NCBI GenBank assembly: GCA_023134875.1
Contig: JAGLUH010000137.1
Span: 1 to 13,177, forward strand
DNA length: 13,177 nucleotides
Direction of reading: 5' to 3'
Source: Candidatus Zixiibacteriota bacterium
GTDB lineage: Bacteria > Zixibacteria > MSB-5A5 > CAIYYT01
Shown here: one piece after another, positions 6,560 to 13,177 of the stretch
Position numbering within the stretch: position 1 is the first letter of the stretch
Layout: the number at the start of each line of letters is the position of its first letter
Notes under the pieces: generated by a model
The model's database searches: none
Told to the model about the DNA's origin: nothing
The model's input: only the letters and a program-made list of their open reading frames with translations
Translations under genes and position numbers: made by a program

Positions 6560-7194
6560 GGCTTACGGGCAGCAGGGGAGACACCCGCAGGATCAACCGT
6601 CCCAAGCCGTTGCTGGTGGTGTTCTCTGCGCCGTCAGGGGCGGGAAAATCGACAATTGTCGATCTCTTGGCCCGGGGGAATCGTTCTTTCTGTAAGTCGA
6701 TCTCAGCGACAACTCGTCCCCGCCGTAAAGGCGAACGAGGGGGTCGTCACTATTTTTTTCTCTCTCGGGAAGAATTCAGGAGTAAACAACGGCGTAAGAA
6801 GTTCATTGAGACGGCGGAGGTTTTCGGGGAGTGGTATGGCACCCCCAGGGGATATGTACTGCACGCAGAGGCCGCCGGTAAGACGGTCCTGTTTGACATC
6901 GACATCCAGGGTGGCATGGCGGTGAAGAAATGGCGTCGTGATGCGGTTTTGATTTTCGTTCTTCCTCCCAGTATACCGATATTGCGGCAAAGGCTGCGGC
7001 GTCGTGAAAGCGAAACGGCGGCGGCAATTGAGTTGCGGTTGGCTTGCGCCCTAAAGGAAATCAAGTATTGGTCGAAATATGATTACGTTGTCGTTAACGA
7101 CGAACTCGATGAGACAGTGGCGCTGATCAGTAAGATAATCAGAGCTGAGTCCCAGCGAACCAGTCGTTTGCAGGCAGCAGATTCAGGTCTATGA
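6556..7194 (+). CDS. gmk: Guanylate kinase
   Basis: Gmk phosphorylates GMP to GDP with ATP in purine salvage and synthesis. The 212-residue chain has the P-loop SAPSGAGKST (24-33), the GMP-binding SATTRPRRKGERGGRHYFF segment, EWYGTPRGYV, and FDIDIQGG, followed by a lid rich in Arg (LRQRLRRRESE). About 18 residues precede the first strand (LLVVFSAPSG), slightly more than in many homologues. The start is ATG 6556, overlapping the yicC stop as ATGA; the chain in turn ends in an ATGA overlap with rpoZ. This gives three tightly packed genes, probably on one message. The gene order gmk-rpoZ matches many bacteria, linking guanine nucleotide supply with RNA polymerase. Confidence 0.96.
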   Translation: MRLTGSRGDTRRINRPKPLLVVFSAPSGAGKSTIVDLLARGNRSFCKSISATTRPRRKGERGGRHYFFLSREEFRSKQRRKKFIETAEVFGEWYGTPRGYVLHAEAAGKTVLFDIDIQGGMAVKKWRRDAVLIFVLPPSIPILRQRLRRRESETAAAIELRLACALKEIKYWSKYDYVVVNDELDETVALISKIIRAESQRTSRLQAADSGL

Positions 7195-7436
7195 AAGGTG
7201 AGTTTATGGACACCAAGATGATTCTGCTCGACAAACTGGACGGCATTGCCTTGAACCGTTACCAGGCGGTTCTGCTGGCCGCCAAGCGAGCACGTCAGAT
7301 CAACGAGGAACGGCTGGCAGCCATGCAGATGATGACTGAAGATTCCGAAGAGCCCATTGATTACCGTAAGGTTACCACTATCGCCCTGGAGCAACTACTC
7401 AATGGCGATATCACGCTCAAGAAGAAAGAGAACTAA
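7191..7436 (+). CDS. rpoZ: RNA polymerase omega subunit
   Basis: The 81-residue product matches omega through NRYQAVLLAAKRARQINEER and the C-terminal KVTTIALEQLLNGDI part. Omega binds the beta-prime subunit, aids assembly of RNA polymerase and in some species contributes to ppGpp binding. The start may be ATG 7191, which overlaps the gmk TGA as ATGA, or ATG 7206 (giving MDTKMILLDKLDG), five codons later and nearer the expected family N-terminus. The latter has GGTGAG only three bases upstream, so neither is clearly favoured. The usual next gene, coaBC, is missing; topA follows after three bases. Confidence 0.9.
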   Translation: MKGEFMDTKMILLDKLDGIALNRYQAVLLAAKRARQINEERLAAMQMMTEDSEEPIDYRKVTTIALEQLLNGDITLKKKEN

Positions 7437-7439
7437 ATC

Positions 7440-9689
7440 TTGCCCGACAATCTTGTCATCGTTGAGTCGCCGACCAAGTCGAAGACACTGGCGAAGTTCC
7501 TGGGAAGGAACTTTGCCATCAGGGCTACCAGCGGTCATCTGATTGATCTTCCCAAGTCGAAACTGGGCATCGACCTCGATAAGGATTTTGCGCCGGAGTA
7601 TCGCGTAATCAAAGGCAAGGCGCCAATTATCAAGGAACTACAGAAGGCCGCTAAAAAGGTCAAAAATGTCTACCTGGCGCCCGACCCCGATCGTGAAGGC
7701 GAAGCGATTGCCTATCACGTGGCGAACAAGCTGGCGGACTGCGAAGTCAATATCTATCGGGCGACTTTCAACGAGATTACCAAGCGAGCAGTGTTGGCGG
7801 GAATCAAGGGAGCCGCGAATATTGATCAGAACAAAGTCGATGCGCAGCAGGCGCGGCGTCTGCTTGATCGCCTGGTTGGCTACAAAATCAGTCCCGTGCT
7901 CTGGAAGACAATTTGCAGCGGCCTGTCGGCAGGTCGTGTGCAGTCAGTGGCGCTACGGATAATCTCTGAGCGGGAAGCGGAAATTGATGCCTTCACGCAG
8001 GAAGAGTTCTGGCGATTTATCGGTCGATTTGCCACTGCGGCGGATGTCGAATTTGAGGCGCGCCTTTTCAAGATTGCCGGCGAGGATTTCAAAGTCGGAT
8101 CGGAAACTAAAGCGGAAACGTTGAAGGAGCAACTTCTCAAGGAAGACTATGTTATCACCGACGTCCAGGTGGAGAAGCGTAAACGCCGTCCATTGCCACC
8201 CTACACCACCAGTACCATACAGCAGGATGCCTCGGTGCGACTTGGATTCGCGCCGGCACGGACGATGGCGATAGCGCAATCTCTCTATGAGGGTGTGGAA
8301 CTGGGCGACGAAGGTTCCGTCGGTTTAATTACCTATATGCGTACTGACTCGGTCAGGGTGGCTGCTGAGGCGATCACCGCCGCCAGGGAATATATTACCG
8401 AGAAATATGGCGCTAATTTCTGTCCGGAGAAACCCAATTTCTATAAGTCGAAGAAAAGCGCTCAGGACGCCCATGAGGCGATCAGACCGACTTATCTCAG
8501 TCAGGCACCGGAGAAGGTAAAACGTTACTTGAACCGGGATCAGTTCCGACTCTACCAGTTGATCTTCAACCGTTTTATCGCCTCGCAAATGAAACCGGCT
8601 GAGTTTGATCAGTTGACGGTTGATATCAGCAGCGGCAAGTATCTCTTCCGCGCCACCAGCCAGACAACGACCTTTGCAGGATTTCTCAAGGTCTATGAAC
8701 TAACTAGGGCAGAAAACGGCAATGGCAATGGCATGGCGGAATCACTACCTGAATTGCAGCCGAATGACAGATTGGCTCTTCGAGATGTTACACCAACACA
8801 GCATTTCACCAAGCCGCCGCCCCGTTTTACGGAAGCATCATTGGTCAAGGAACTGGAGAGCGACGGCATTGGGCGCCCCTCGACCTACGCCCAGATTATC
8901 CAGACCCTGAAGGCCCGCAAGTATGTGGAGCTGGAGAAACGACGCCTGGTTCCTACTGATCTGGGAAAGACGGTCAATGACTTACTGGTCGCTCAGTTTC
9001 CTCATATTTTTTCGATAGAGTTCACAGCGAAGATGGAAAACGAACTGGACAGCGTGGAAGCGGGCGAAAACAGTTGGCAGGCAGTACTGGGCGACTTTTA
9101 CACACCTTTTGCCAAACGTCTCACGGCGGTGGAGAAGAAACAGGACGAGATCAAAAAATCAACGCAGAAGGTTTCCGATATCACCTGTGATAAATGCGGT
9201 GCGCCGATGATCGAAAAATGGGGCCGTAACGGCCGCTTCCTGGCTTGCAGCGCCTATCCTGAATGCAAAAATACTATGCCGATCGGTGGTGAACGCGAGG
9301 AACCACTTGATGAGAAGTGTGATCTGTGTGGTGCGCCGATGGTGATCAAGCAGGGACGTTACGGCAAGTTCAAGGCGTGTTCCGACTACCCGAAGTGCAA
9401 GAACACCAAATCCATGACAATCGGCATGAAGTGTCCCCGGGAGGGCTGTGACGGCGAAGTTGTCGAGAAGAAGACCCGTCGGGGCAAGACTTTCTGGGGT
9501 TGTTCCCGCTATCCTGATTGCGATTATGCTTCCTGGTATAAACCAGTAGATCAAAAATGCCCCGCTTGCAGCGCCTCCTTCCTGGTCGAGAAAGAGACCA
9601 AGCGGCATGGGCGGCATCGCCAATGCCCCGAGTGCAAGCACCGTATCATCTTAGAAGAAAAAGAGCAGACCGAGACCACCAAGGTTTAA
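7440..9689 (+). CDS. topA: DNA topoisomerase I (type IA) with four C-terminal zinc ribbons
   Basis: TopA relaxes negative supercoils by passing one strand through a transient single-strand break. The 749-residue chain starts with the TOPRIM domain (NLVIVESPTKSKTLAKFL; DPDREGEAIAYH near residue 80). The catalytic tyrosine is Y299 in GLITYMRTDSVRV, and GRPSTYAQIIQTL is also visible. Four cysteine pairs-of-pairs form zinc ribbons between about residues 582 and 735, beginning CDKCGAPM, CDLCGAPM, CPREGCDG and CPACSASF. The start is TTG 7440, three bases after rpoZ; family alignment (LVIVESPTKSKTL) requires a start here, although the ribosome binding site (AAAGAG) is weak. Its placement before the xer gene and hslVU recalls Bacillus topA-codV-clpQY without trmFO. 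Confidence 0.97.
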   Translation: MPDNLVIVESPTKSKTLAKFLGRNFAIRATSGHLIDLPKSKLGIDLDKDFAPEYRVIKGKAPIIKELQKAAKKVKNVYLAPDPDREGEAIAYHVANKLADCEVNIYRATFNEITKRAVLAGIKGAANIDQNKVDAQQARRLLDRLVGYKISPVLWKTICSGLSAGRVQSVALRIISEREAEIDAFTQEEFWRFIGRFATAADVEFEARLFKIAGEDFKVGSETKAETLKEQLLKEDYVITDVQVEKRKRRPLPPYTTSTIQQDASVRLGFAPARTMAIAQSLYEGVELGDEGSVGLITYMRTDSVRVAAEAITAAREYITEKYGANFCPEKPNFYKSKKSAQDAHEAIRPTYLSQAPEKVKRYLNRDQFRLYQLIFNRFIASQMKPAEFDQLTVDISSGKYLFRATSQTTTFAGFLKVYELTRAENGNGNGMAESLPELQPNDRLALRDVTPTQHFTKPPPRFTEASLVKELESDGIGRPSTYAQIIQTLKARKYVELEKRRLVPTDLGKTVNDLLVAQFPHIFSIEFTAKMENELDSVEAGENSWQAVLGDFYTPFAKRLTAVEKKQDEIKKSTQKVSDITCDKCGAPMIEKWGRNGRFLACSAYPECKNTMPIGGEREEPLDEKCDLCGAPMVIKQGRYGKFKACSDYPKCKNTKSMTIGMKCPREGCDGEVVEKKTRRGKTFWGCSRYPDCDYASWYKPVDQKCPACSASFLVEKETKRHGRHRQCPECKHRIILEEKEQTETTKV

Positions 9690-9703
9690 CTTGCGCCCCA
9701 TTA

Positions 9704-9709
9704 TATAAT
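9704..9709 (+). promoter_or_regulatory. Exact TATAAT hexamer ahead of the xer gene
   Basis: TATAAT lies within an AT-rich run in the 36-base gap after topA, 17 bases before the ATG at 9726. No convincing -35 is found 16-18 bases upstream, where the sequence is the end of topA. It may be an internal promoter for xer-hslV or a chance match. Confidence 0.25.
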
Positions 9710-9725
9710 CCCACAGATTTGAGCT

Positions 9726-10637
9726 ATGGCTGATCATCTGCTGACAGCAGTCGATGATTATCTCTCGTATCTGGCCAATGTGCGCCGGTATTCATCGCAT
9801 ACGGTGCAAGCCTATACGATTGATCTGAGAGATTTCCTTCGCTTTTATCAGGCGACCCGACCGGTAGCGAAACCGAAGCGGGACTCTCTCTATCCCCTGG
9901 TGCGCAGCTATCTATTCTCACTTAAGGCCAGGCGCCTTAAGAATCGCACCATTGTGCGTAAACTGTCGGCAGTGCGCAGCTATGTCAAGTATCTCAAGCG
10001 CGAAGGACTACTGGATGCCAAGCTCGACCTTGATATTCGCGGCTTCAAGGTGGATCGGGAACTGCCAGCCTTTCTCTCTGCGGATGAAGCGGAGTTGTTG
10101 ATGGAGTTACCGTCGGGGGATGGTTTTCAATCGTGTCGCGACCGGGCAATTCTTGAGCTATTCTACCAATGTGGGCTGCGGCTGGCGGAGTTGACAGATC
10201 TTACCGATGCCCAGGTTGACCGGCAGGGACGGCTGCTGCGGGTAACCGGCAAGGGCAGCAGGGTGCGGCTGGTGCCGTTTGGGCAGATCGCGCTTGAGCG
10301 CCTGGAGAAGTATATCAAGGTGCGCAATGAGAAGTATGGTGCCGGCTTGCCGCGCCTCTTTATAAGCCGGTTGGGCCGGCCGATTTCGAGCCGATCGGTA
10401 GCCCGAATAGTGAAAAAATACAGCGCTCGCCTGCGCGAGGGACAGGGAATCTCACCGCACGCCCTGCGCCATTCCTTTGCCACGCACCTGCTCGATAACG
10501 GCGCTGATTTGCTGGCGGTCAAGGAACTGCTGGGGCATGCCTCGATCAAGAGTACGCAAATCTACACTCATTTATCCACCAGTAGCATCAAACGTGAATA
10601 TCAAAAGGCGCATCCCCGCGCCACAAGGAGTAAATGA
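9726..10637 (+). CDS. xerC: Tyrosine recombinase, XerC type
   Basis: The 303-residue protein has an N-terminal SAM-like core-binding domain ([19 protein letters not shown]) and a C-terminal catalytic domain with the full tyrosine recombinase set: R152 (GLRLAEL), K176 (GKGSRVRL), H245 and R248 ([13 protein letters not shown]), H271 (LLGHASI) and nucleophile Y280 (STQIYTHLS). XerC with XerD resolves chromosome dimers at dif. Sequence alone does not cleanly separate XerC from XerD; the position directly before hslVU, as codV in Bacillus, favours XerC. A second Xer protein and the dif site are not in the window. The ribosome binding site is weak. The end overlaps a possible hslV ATG as ATGA. Confidence 0.9.
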   Translation: MADHLLTAVDDYLSYLANVRRYSSHTVQAYTIDLRDFLRFYQATRPVAKPKRDSLYPLVRSYLFSLKARRLKNRTIVRKLSAVRSYVKYLKREGLLDAKLDLDIRGFKVDRELPAFLSADEAELLMELPSGDGFQSCRDRAILELFYQCGLRLAELTDLTDAQVDRQGRLLRVTGKGSRVRLVPFGQIALERLEKYIKVRNEKYGAGLPRLFISRLGRPISSRSVARIVKKYSARLREGQGISPHALRHSFATHLLDNGADLLAVKELLGHASIKSTQIYTHLSTSSIKREYQKAHPRATRSK

Positions 10638-11167
10638 TGATTCGGGCAACAACCATTCTGGGATTACGCCACAAGGGCAAGGTAGCGCTCGGCGGCGACG
10701 GTCAGGTTACGCTGGAGGATACGATTCTGAAGTCGAGCGCCAAGAAAATCCGGGCGCTGGCGGACGGTAAAATCCTGGCTGGTTTCGCCGGCTCGTCGGC
10801 GGATGCATTCACCCTGTTTGAACGGTTTGAAGCGAAGCTGGAGGAATACTCCGACAACCTGCCGCGGGCGGCGGTCGAACTGGCAAAAGACTGGCGGCGC
10901 GACAAGTATCTGCGCCAGTTGGAAGCGCTTCTGGCGGTGATGGACAAGGAGCATAGCATGATTGTATCCGGTTCGGGAGATGTGGTCGAGCCGGATGATG
11001 GCATTGTCGCTATCGGTTCCGGCGGGCCTTATGCGCTGGCAGCCTGCCGCGCCTTTGTCGATGAGACCAAACTGAAAGCGGAGGACATTGTCAGGAAATC
11101 GCTCGAAATCGCCGCTGATATCTGTGTCTATACCAACCGCCATATCACCGTGGAAACGTTAAAATAG
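10637..11167 (+). CDS. hslV: HslV (ClpQ) peptidase subunit of the HslUV protease
   Basis: HslV forms a double hexameric, proteasome-like N-terminal nucleophile protease activated by HslU. From ATG 10637 it has 176 residues. A four-residue leader (MIRA) precedes TTI, so Thr5 is the predicted catalytic residue after processing. Family motifs follow: [58 protein letters not shown] and [13 protein letters not shown] second ATG at 10634 overlaps the xer stop as ATGA. The AAGGAG at 10625-10630 is six bases from ATG 10637 but only three from 10634, which favours 10637. It is close to the ClpQ form of Thermotoga and Bacillus. hslU follows 67 bases downstream. Confidence 0.96.
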   Translation: MIRATTILGLRHKGKVALGGDGQVTLEDTILKSSAKKIRALADGKILAGFAGSSADAFTLFERFEAKLEEYSDNLPRAAVELAKDWRRDKYLRQLEALLAVMDKEHSMIVSGSGDVVEPDDGIVAIGSGGPYALAACRAFVDETKLKAEDIVRKSLEIAADICVYTNRHITVETLK

Positions 11168-11169
11168 CG

Positions 11170-11198
11170 TTGCTTTCGTATGGTTGCGGTGTTATAGT
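11170..11198 (+). promoter_or_regulatory. Likely internal promoter for hslU
   Basis: TTGCTT (11170-11175) and TATAGT (11193-11198) are separated by exactly 17 bases in the hslV-hslU gap, which gives three of six and five of six matches to the sigma-70 consensus. A transcript from about 11205 would carry the GGGAGAGAG ribosome binding site at 11221-11229. This could let hslU be expressed independently of hslV. Confidence 0.45.
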
Positions 11199-11234
11199 CT
11201 TTACCCTGTGGAGTAATAACGGGAGAGAGTATCC

Positions 11235-12590
11235 TTGAAAGGACATCTGACACCAAGACAGATAGTGGCCGAACTGGACAAGTATATCATCGGCCAGGAT
11301 AAAGCCAAGAAGATGGTGGCGATTGCCCTGCGTAATCGCTGGCGGCGGCAGGCGGTCAGGGATGAGATCAGGCAGGAGATTATGCCGAATAACATCATCC
11401 TGATCGGTCCCACCGGTGTCGGCAAAACGGAAATCGCCCGACGACTGGCTAACCTCGCAGGTGCGCCTTTTGTCAAGGTGGAAGCTTCCAAGTTCACCGA
11501 GGTGGGCTATGTTGGGCGTGATGTGGAATCGATGGTTCGCGACCTGGTCGAGTTATCGGTGCAGATGGTCAAGAAAGAGAATGCGGAAGCGGTGGAGAAA
11601 AAGGCCCAAGAACATACCGAAGACCGGATTCTTGATATCCTCCTTCCCCGCCAACGTGGCAAGCGGCAGGCGGGTGCGGAAAGCGATGAAGAAATCGAAG
11701 AGAAATATAACCGTACTCGTGAGAAACTGCGGCAGCAGCTTCGTGACGGCAATCTTGACAGCCGCATTATTGAAGTTGAGGTTCCCGCCAATCGCTTTCC
11801 CATAATTGAGGTCTTCAGCCCACAGGGTATGGAAGAACTTGGTGTCAATTTCCAAGAGATGTTCTCCGGTATCATGCCGAAGAAACAGAAGCACCGCAAG
11901 CTGACGGTCGGTGAAGCAAAGCGTTACCTGGTGCAGGAGGAAGCGGCCAAACTTATCGACATGGACGAAGTGATTAGCGAGGCACTCGATCGGGTGGAGA
12001 ATTCCGGTATTGTTTTTGTCGACGAGATCGACAAGGTTGCCGACCGCGATGGTGGCGGCGCGGGGCCTGATGTCTCTCGTGAAGGAGTACAGCGCGATAT
12101 CCTGCCGATTGTCGAAGGTTGCAACGTCAGCACTAAGTATGGCATGGTCAGTACCGACCATATTCTCTTTCTCGCCGCCGGCGCCTTTCATTCGGTCAAA
12201 CCCGCTGATCTGATTCCGGAACTGCAGGGGCGTTTTCCGATTCGGGTGGAGATGGATTCGCTGAGTGAAGATGACCTGGTGCGTATTCTGACTGAGCCGA
12301 AGAATGCTCTGATCAAACAGTATACCGCCCTGATGGAGACCGAGGGGGTCAGCGTCACGTTTGACAAAGGCGCAGTGCGGGAAGTAGCGCGGACTGCCAC
12401 CCAGGTGAATGAAAGCTCGGAGAATATCGGCGCCCGCCGTTTGCAAACAATAATGACAACTTTGCTTGAAGAAGTGATGTTTGAGGTGCCGGAGAAGAAG
12501 ATCCGGCAAGTCAAGATCACGAAAACCAAAGTCCAGAAGGTCTTGAAAGAGATCATCGAAGACGAAGACCTGAGCAAGTATATTCTCTAA
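11235..12590 (+). CDS. hslU: HslU (ClpY) AAA+ unfoldase subunit of the HslUV protease
   Basis: The 451-residue ATPase unfolds substrates and feeds them to HslV. Seen in order: LTPRQIVAELDKYIIGQDKAK; Walker A GPTGVGKT (58-65); the pore-loop GYVGRD (91-96); an inserted I-domain (about 105-240) that is highly charged; Walker B GIVFVDEIDKV (258-268); a GARRL sensor-2 motif; and the C-terminus EDLSKYIL, which in the family docks into HslV to open the gate. The intact tail indicates a working pair with the upstream hslV. The start is TTG 11235 with GGGAGAGAG at 11221-11229. No intrinsic terminator with a T-run follows the TAA; only the repeat-rich region does. Confidence 0.97.
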   Translation: MKGHLTPRQIVAELDKYIIGQDKAKKMVAIALRNRWRRQAVRDEIRQEIMPNNIILIGPTGVGKTEIARRLANLAGAPFVKVEASKFTEVGYVGRDVESMVRDLVELSVQMVKKENAEAVEKKAQEHTEDRILDILLPRQRGKRQAGAESDEEIEEKYNRTREKLRQQLRDGNLDSRIIEVEVPANRFPIIEVFSPQGMEELGVNFQEMFSGIMPKKQKHRKLTVGEAKRYLVQEEAAKLIDMDEVISEALDRVENSGIVFVDEIDKVADRDGGGAGPDVSREGVQRDILPIVEGCNVSTKYGMVSTDHILFLAAGAFHSVKPADLIPELQGRFPIRVEMDSLSEDDLVRILTEPKNALIKQYTALMETEGVSVTFDKGAVREVARTATQVNESSENIGARRLQTIMTTLLEEVMFEVPEKKIRQVKITKTKVQKVLKEIIEDEDLSKYIL

Positions 12591-12607
12591 GCATACTAAT
12601 AACTCTT

Positions 12608-12688
12608 GTAGGTCAGGAACCCTGCGGTATTGACTAACCCTTCTTCACGCTTCGCGTGAATGTCAAGCGGACAGGCCGCTTGACCTAC
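12608..12688. repeat. 81-bp MITE/REP-like element with terminal inverted repeats
   Basis: GTAGGTCA at 12608-12615 is matched by its exact reverse complement TGACCTAC at 12681-12688. Inside are two perfect hairpins: TTCACGC-TTC-GCGTGAA (12644-12660) and GTCAAGCGG-ACAGG-CCGCTTGAC (12662-12684). The left end carries the second copy of AGGTCAGGAACCCTG (12610-12624) that also occurs at 678-692. It begins 18 bases after the hslU stop. No T-run follows the hairpins. The structure is directly visible; mobility is inferred. Confidence 0.6.
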
Positions 12689-12714
12689 ACTACATTGCTG
12701 GATTCAATTCGTAG

Positions 12715-12734
12715 GGGCACGTTGCTACGTGCCC
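12715..12734. repeat. Perfect 8-bp palindrome, REP-like
   Basis: GGGCACGT (12715-12722), loop TGCT and ACGTGCCC (12727-12734) pair perfectly. The unit starts with GTAGG at 12711, like the neighbouring elements, and a smaller ATCGT-AGGTC-ACGAT inverted repeat follows at 12738-12752. There is no T-run. Confidence 0.6.
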
Positions 12735-12764
12735 GAAATCGTAGGTCACGATCTCTCCGAACTG

Positions 12765-12961
12765 GTAGCCCACCTCAGCATCTGTGTGCGAGAAGATTGA
12801 GTACCGTCATTACAATCCGGTAGCTTGCAACTCGGTGCGCTCACTTGGGGATTGGCGGTGGTCGAGTTACGGAGCCTGCTATGATCAAGAAACGGTGCCA
12901 TTGCCGATTGATGAACTTGCCGTCATGTAAACCCACCTGGCGCTTCGCTGAGGTGGCCTAC
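12765..12961. repeat. Inverted repeat pair bounding about 197 bases
   Basis: GTAGCCCACCTCAGC (12765-12779) and GCTGAGGTGGCCTAC (12947-12961) are reverse complements at 14 of 15 positions. The right arm also folds locally: CCACCT (12933-12938) pairs with AGGTGG (12951-12956) around a GCG-CTT-CGC core. It could be one composite element with terminal repeats, or two copies of one hairpin unit in opposite orientation. Confidence 0.5.
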
Positions 12962-13020
12962 GGACTGCCGGTCTCTCCAGTATCAGCAAACGACGGCATC
13001 TGCCGGGCGCTGACCCCACC

Positions 13021-13041
13021 AACCCGCTCAAGCGGCGGGTT
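13021..13041 (-). terminator. Hairpin just after the minus-strand partial gene, possible terminator
   Basis: AACCCGC (13021-13027) and GCGGGTT (13035-13041) form a 7-bp stem around a 7-base loop. Read on the minus strand it starts five bases after the TAA of the partial gene. No T-run follows on that strand (GGTGGGG instead), so it may stabilise the 3' end or work with Rho rather than be a standard intrinsic terminator. Confidence 0.35.
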
Positions 13042-13046
13042 ATCGG

Positions 13047-13177
13047 TTACAACGGTCGGCCAGACGGCAAGTTCTGTAGGTGCTTCTTCAATCTCAACTC
13101 TACTGCGCTTTTGCCGCCAATAGTGTTGTCATAGAAAAGCGTGCGAAATCCTGAAATATCAAACGGCAGTTTGTCAC
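13047..13177 (-). CDS. C-terminal fragment of a possible TIR-like or deoxyribosyltransferase-like protein
   Basis: On the minus strand the frame is open from the window edge (first full codon at 13175) to the TAA at 13049-13047, giving 42 residues. The start lies outside the window, so a search that requires a start codon would miss it. The residues are protein-like: a DKLPFDISGFRTLFYDN strand pattern, then TIGGKSAVELRLKKHL, an amphipathic helix. The 'LPFDIxxFRxxFYxxTIGG...L...L' arrangement recalls the C-terminal end of Rossmann-like nucleoside 2-deoxyribosyltransferase/TIR-type nucleotide-binding proteins, some of which are defence effectors. The assignment is from memory of the pattern and rests on only 42 residues. 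Downstream lies a hairpin at 13021-13041. The coding call is moderate; the family call is weak. Confidence 0.55.
   Translation of the reverse strand, partial: DKLPFDISGFRTLFYDNTIGGKSAVELRLKKHLQNLPSGRPL

Larger units (their letters stand above)
12591..13046. other. Gene-poor region of hairpins and inverted repeats after hslU
   Basis: About 450 bases hold no convincing gene. The stretch contains at least five hairpins or inverted repeats, listed separately, and recurring GTAGG/CCTAC boundaries (GTAGG at 12608, 12711 and 12741; CCTAC at 12684-12688 and 12957-12961). The plus-strand frame 12845-13123 gives a low-complexity protein with no recognisable motif and runs antisense into the minus-strand gene. 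The pattern suggests a cluster of short REP/MITE-like elements rather than decayed coding sequence. Confidence 0.6.

Noticed and set aside
11553..12509. Long minus-strand open frame (318 codons) opposite hslU
   Set aside because: hslU is a complete, unmistakable AAA+ ATPase on the other strand. The antisense translation shows no family pattern and is explained by the codon bias of hslU.
12662..12684. Intrinsic terminator for hslU
   Set aside because: The 9-bp hairpin is strong, but no T-run follows on either strand and it lies 72 bases after the stop, so it is better described as part of the repeat element.
12591..13046. tRNA or other structured RNA gene
   Set aside because: No cloverleaf, T-loop consensus or CCA-type end was found in either strand; the hairpins are isolated short palindromes.
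12608..13080. CRISPR array
   Set aside because: Repeated motifs (GTAGG, palindromes) are present, but there are no regularly spaced identical repeats with unique spacers of constant length.
12845..13123. Plus-strand 92-codon open frame in the repeat region
   Set aside because: The protein is low in complexity with no motif, it crosses repeat arms and lies antisense to the more convincing minus-strand partial gene at 13047-13177, and no ribosome binding site is evident.

Overview
This window is almost entirely a dense block of bacterial housekeeping genes for translation, RNA and nucleotide metabolism, chromosome topology and protein quality control. It looks chromosomal, from a moderately GC-rich bacterium that starts genes freely with GTG and TTG. 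Gene order resembles the ffh-rpsP-ylqC-rimM-trmD-rplS-rnhB, yloA-yloC-gmk-rpoZ and topA-codV-clpQ-clpY blocks of Bacillus, with several usual members missing (rbgA, coaBC, trmFO). The proteins are not obviously Firmicute. The REP-like hairpins suggest an uncultured lineage, perhaps in the FCB/Zixibacteria direction, but that is a low-confidence guess.

Layout. (1) 1-3675, plus strand: 3' end of ffh, rpsP, a 167-base gap holding a REP-like hairpin, khpA, rimM, trmD, rplS, an intrinsic terminator, rnhB and yraN. (2) 3665-5546, minus strand: rqcH followed by a small membrane-anchored protein of unknown function that converges on yraN. (3) 5660-12590, plus strand: yicC, gmk, rpoZ, topA, a XerC-type recombinase, hslV and hslU, mostly overlapping or closely spaced. 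(4) 12591-13046: about 450 bases without a convincing gene, full of hairpins and inverted repeats that share motifs with the rpsP-khpA gap. (5) 13047-13177, minus strand: the C-terminal end of a protein that enters from beyond the window edge.

The first block serves membrane targeting (Ffh), 30S assembly and maturation (S16, RimM), RNA chaperoning (KhpA), tRNA m1G37 methylation (TrmD) and the 50S subunit (L19). RqcH rescues stalled 50S subunits. Gmk supplies GDP, omega belongs to RNA polymerase, TopA and Xer manage DNA topology and chromosome dimers, and HslVU degrades proteins.

I saw no new multi-gene system. The best leads are rimM, whose conserved N-terminus has no ATG, GTG or TTG start; the modular GTAGG-type repeats; the rplS terminator whose 3' arm can act as a ribosome binding site for rnhB; and the partial gene at the right edge.
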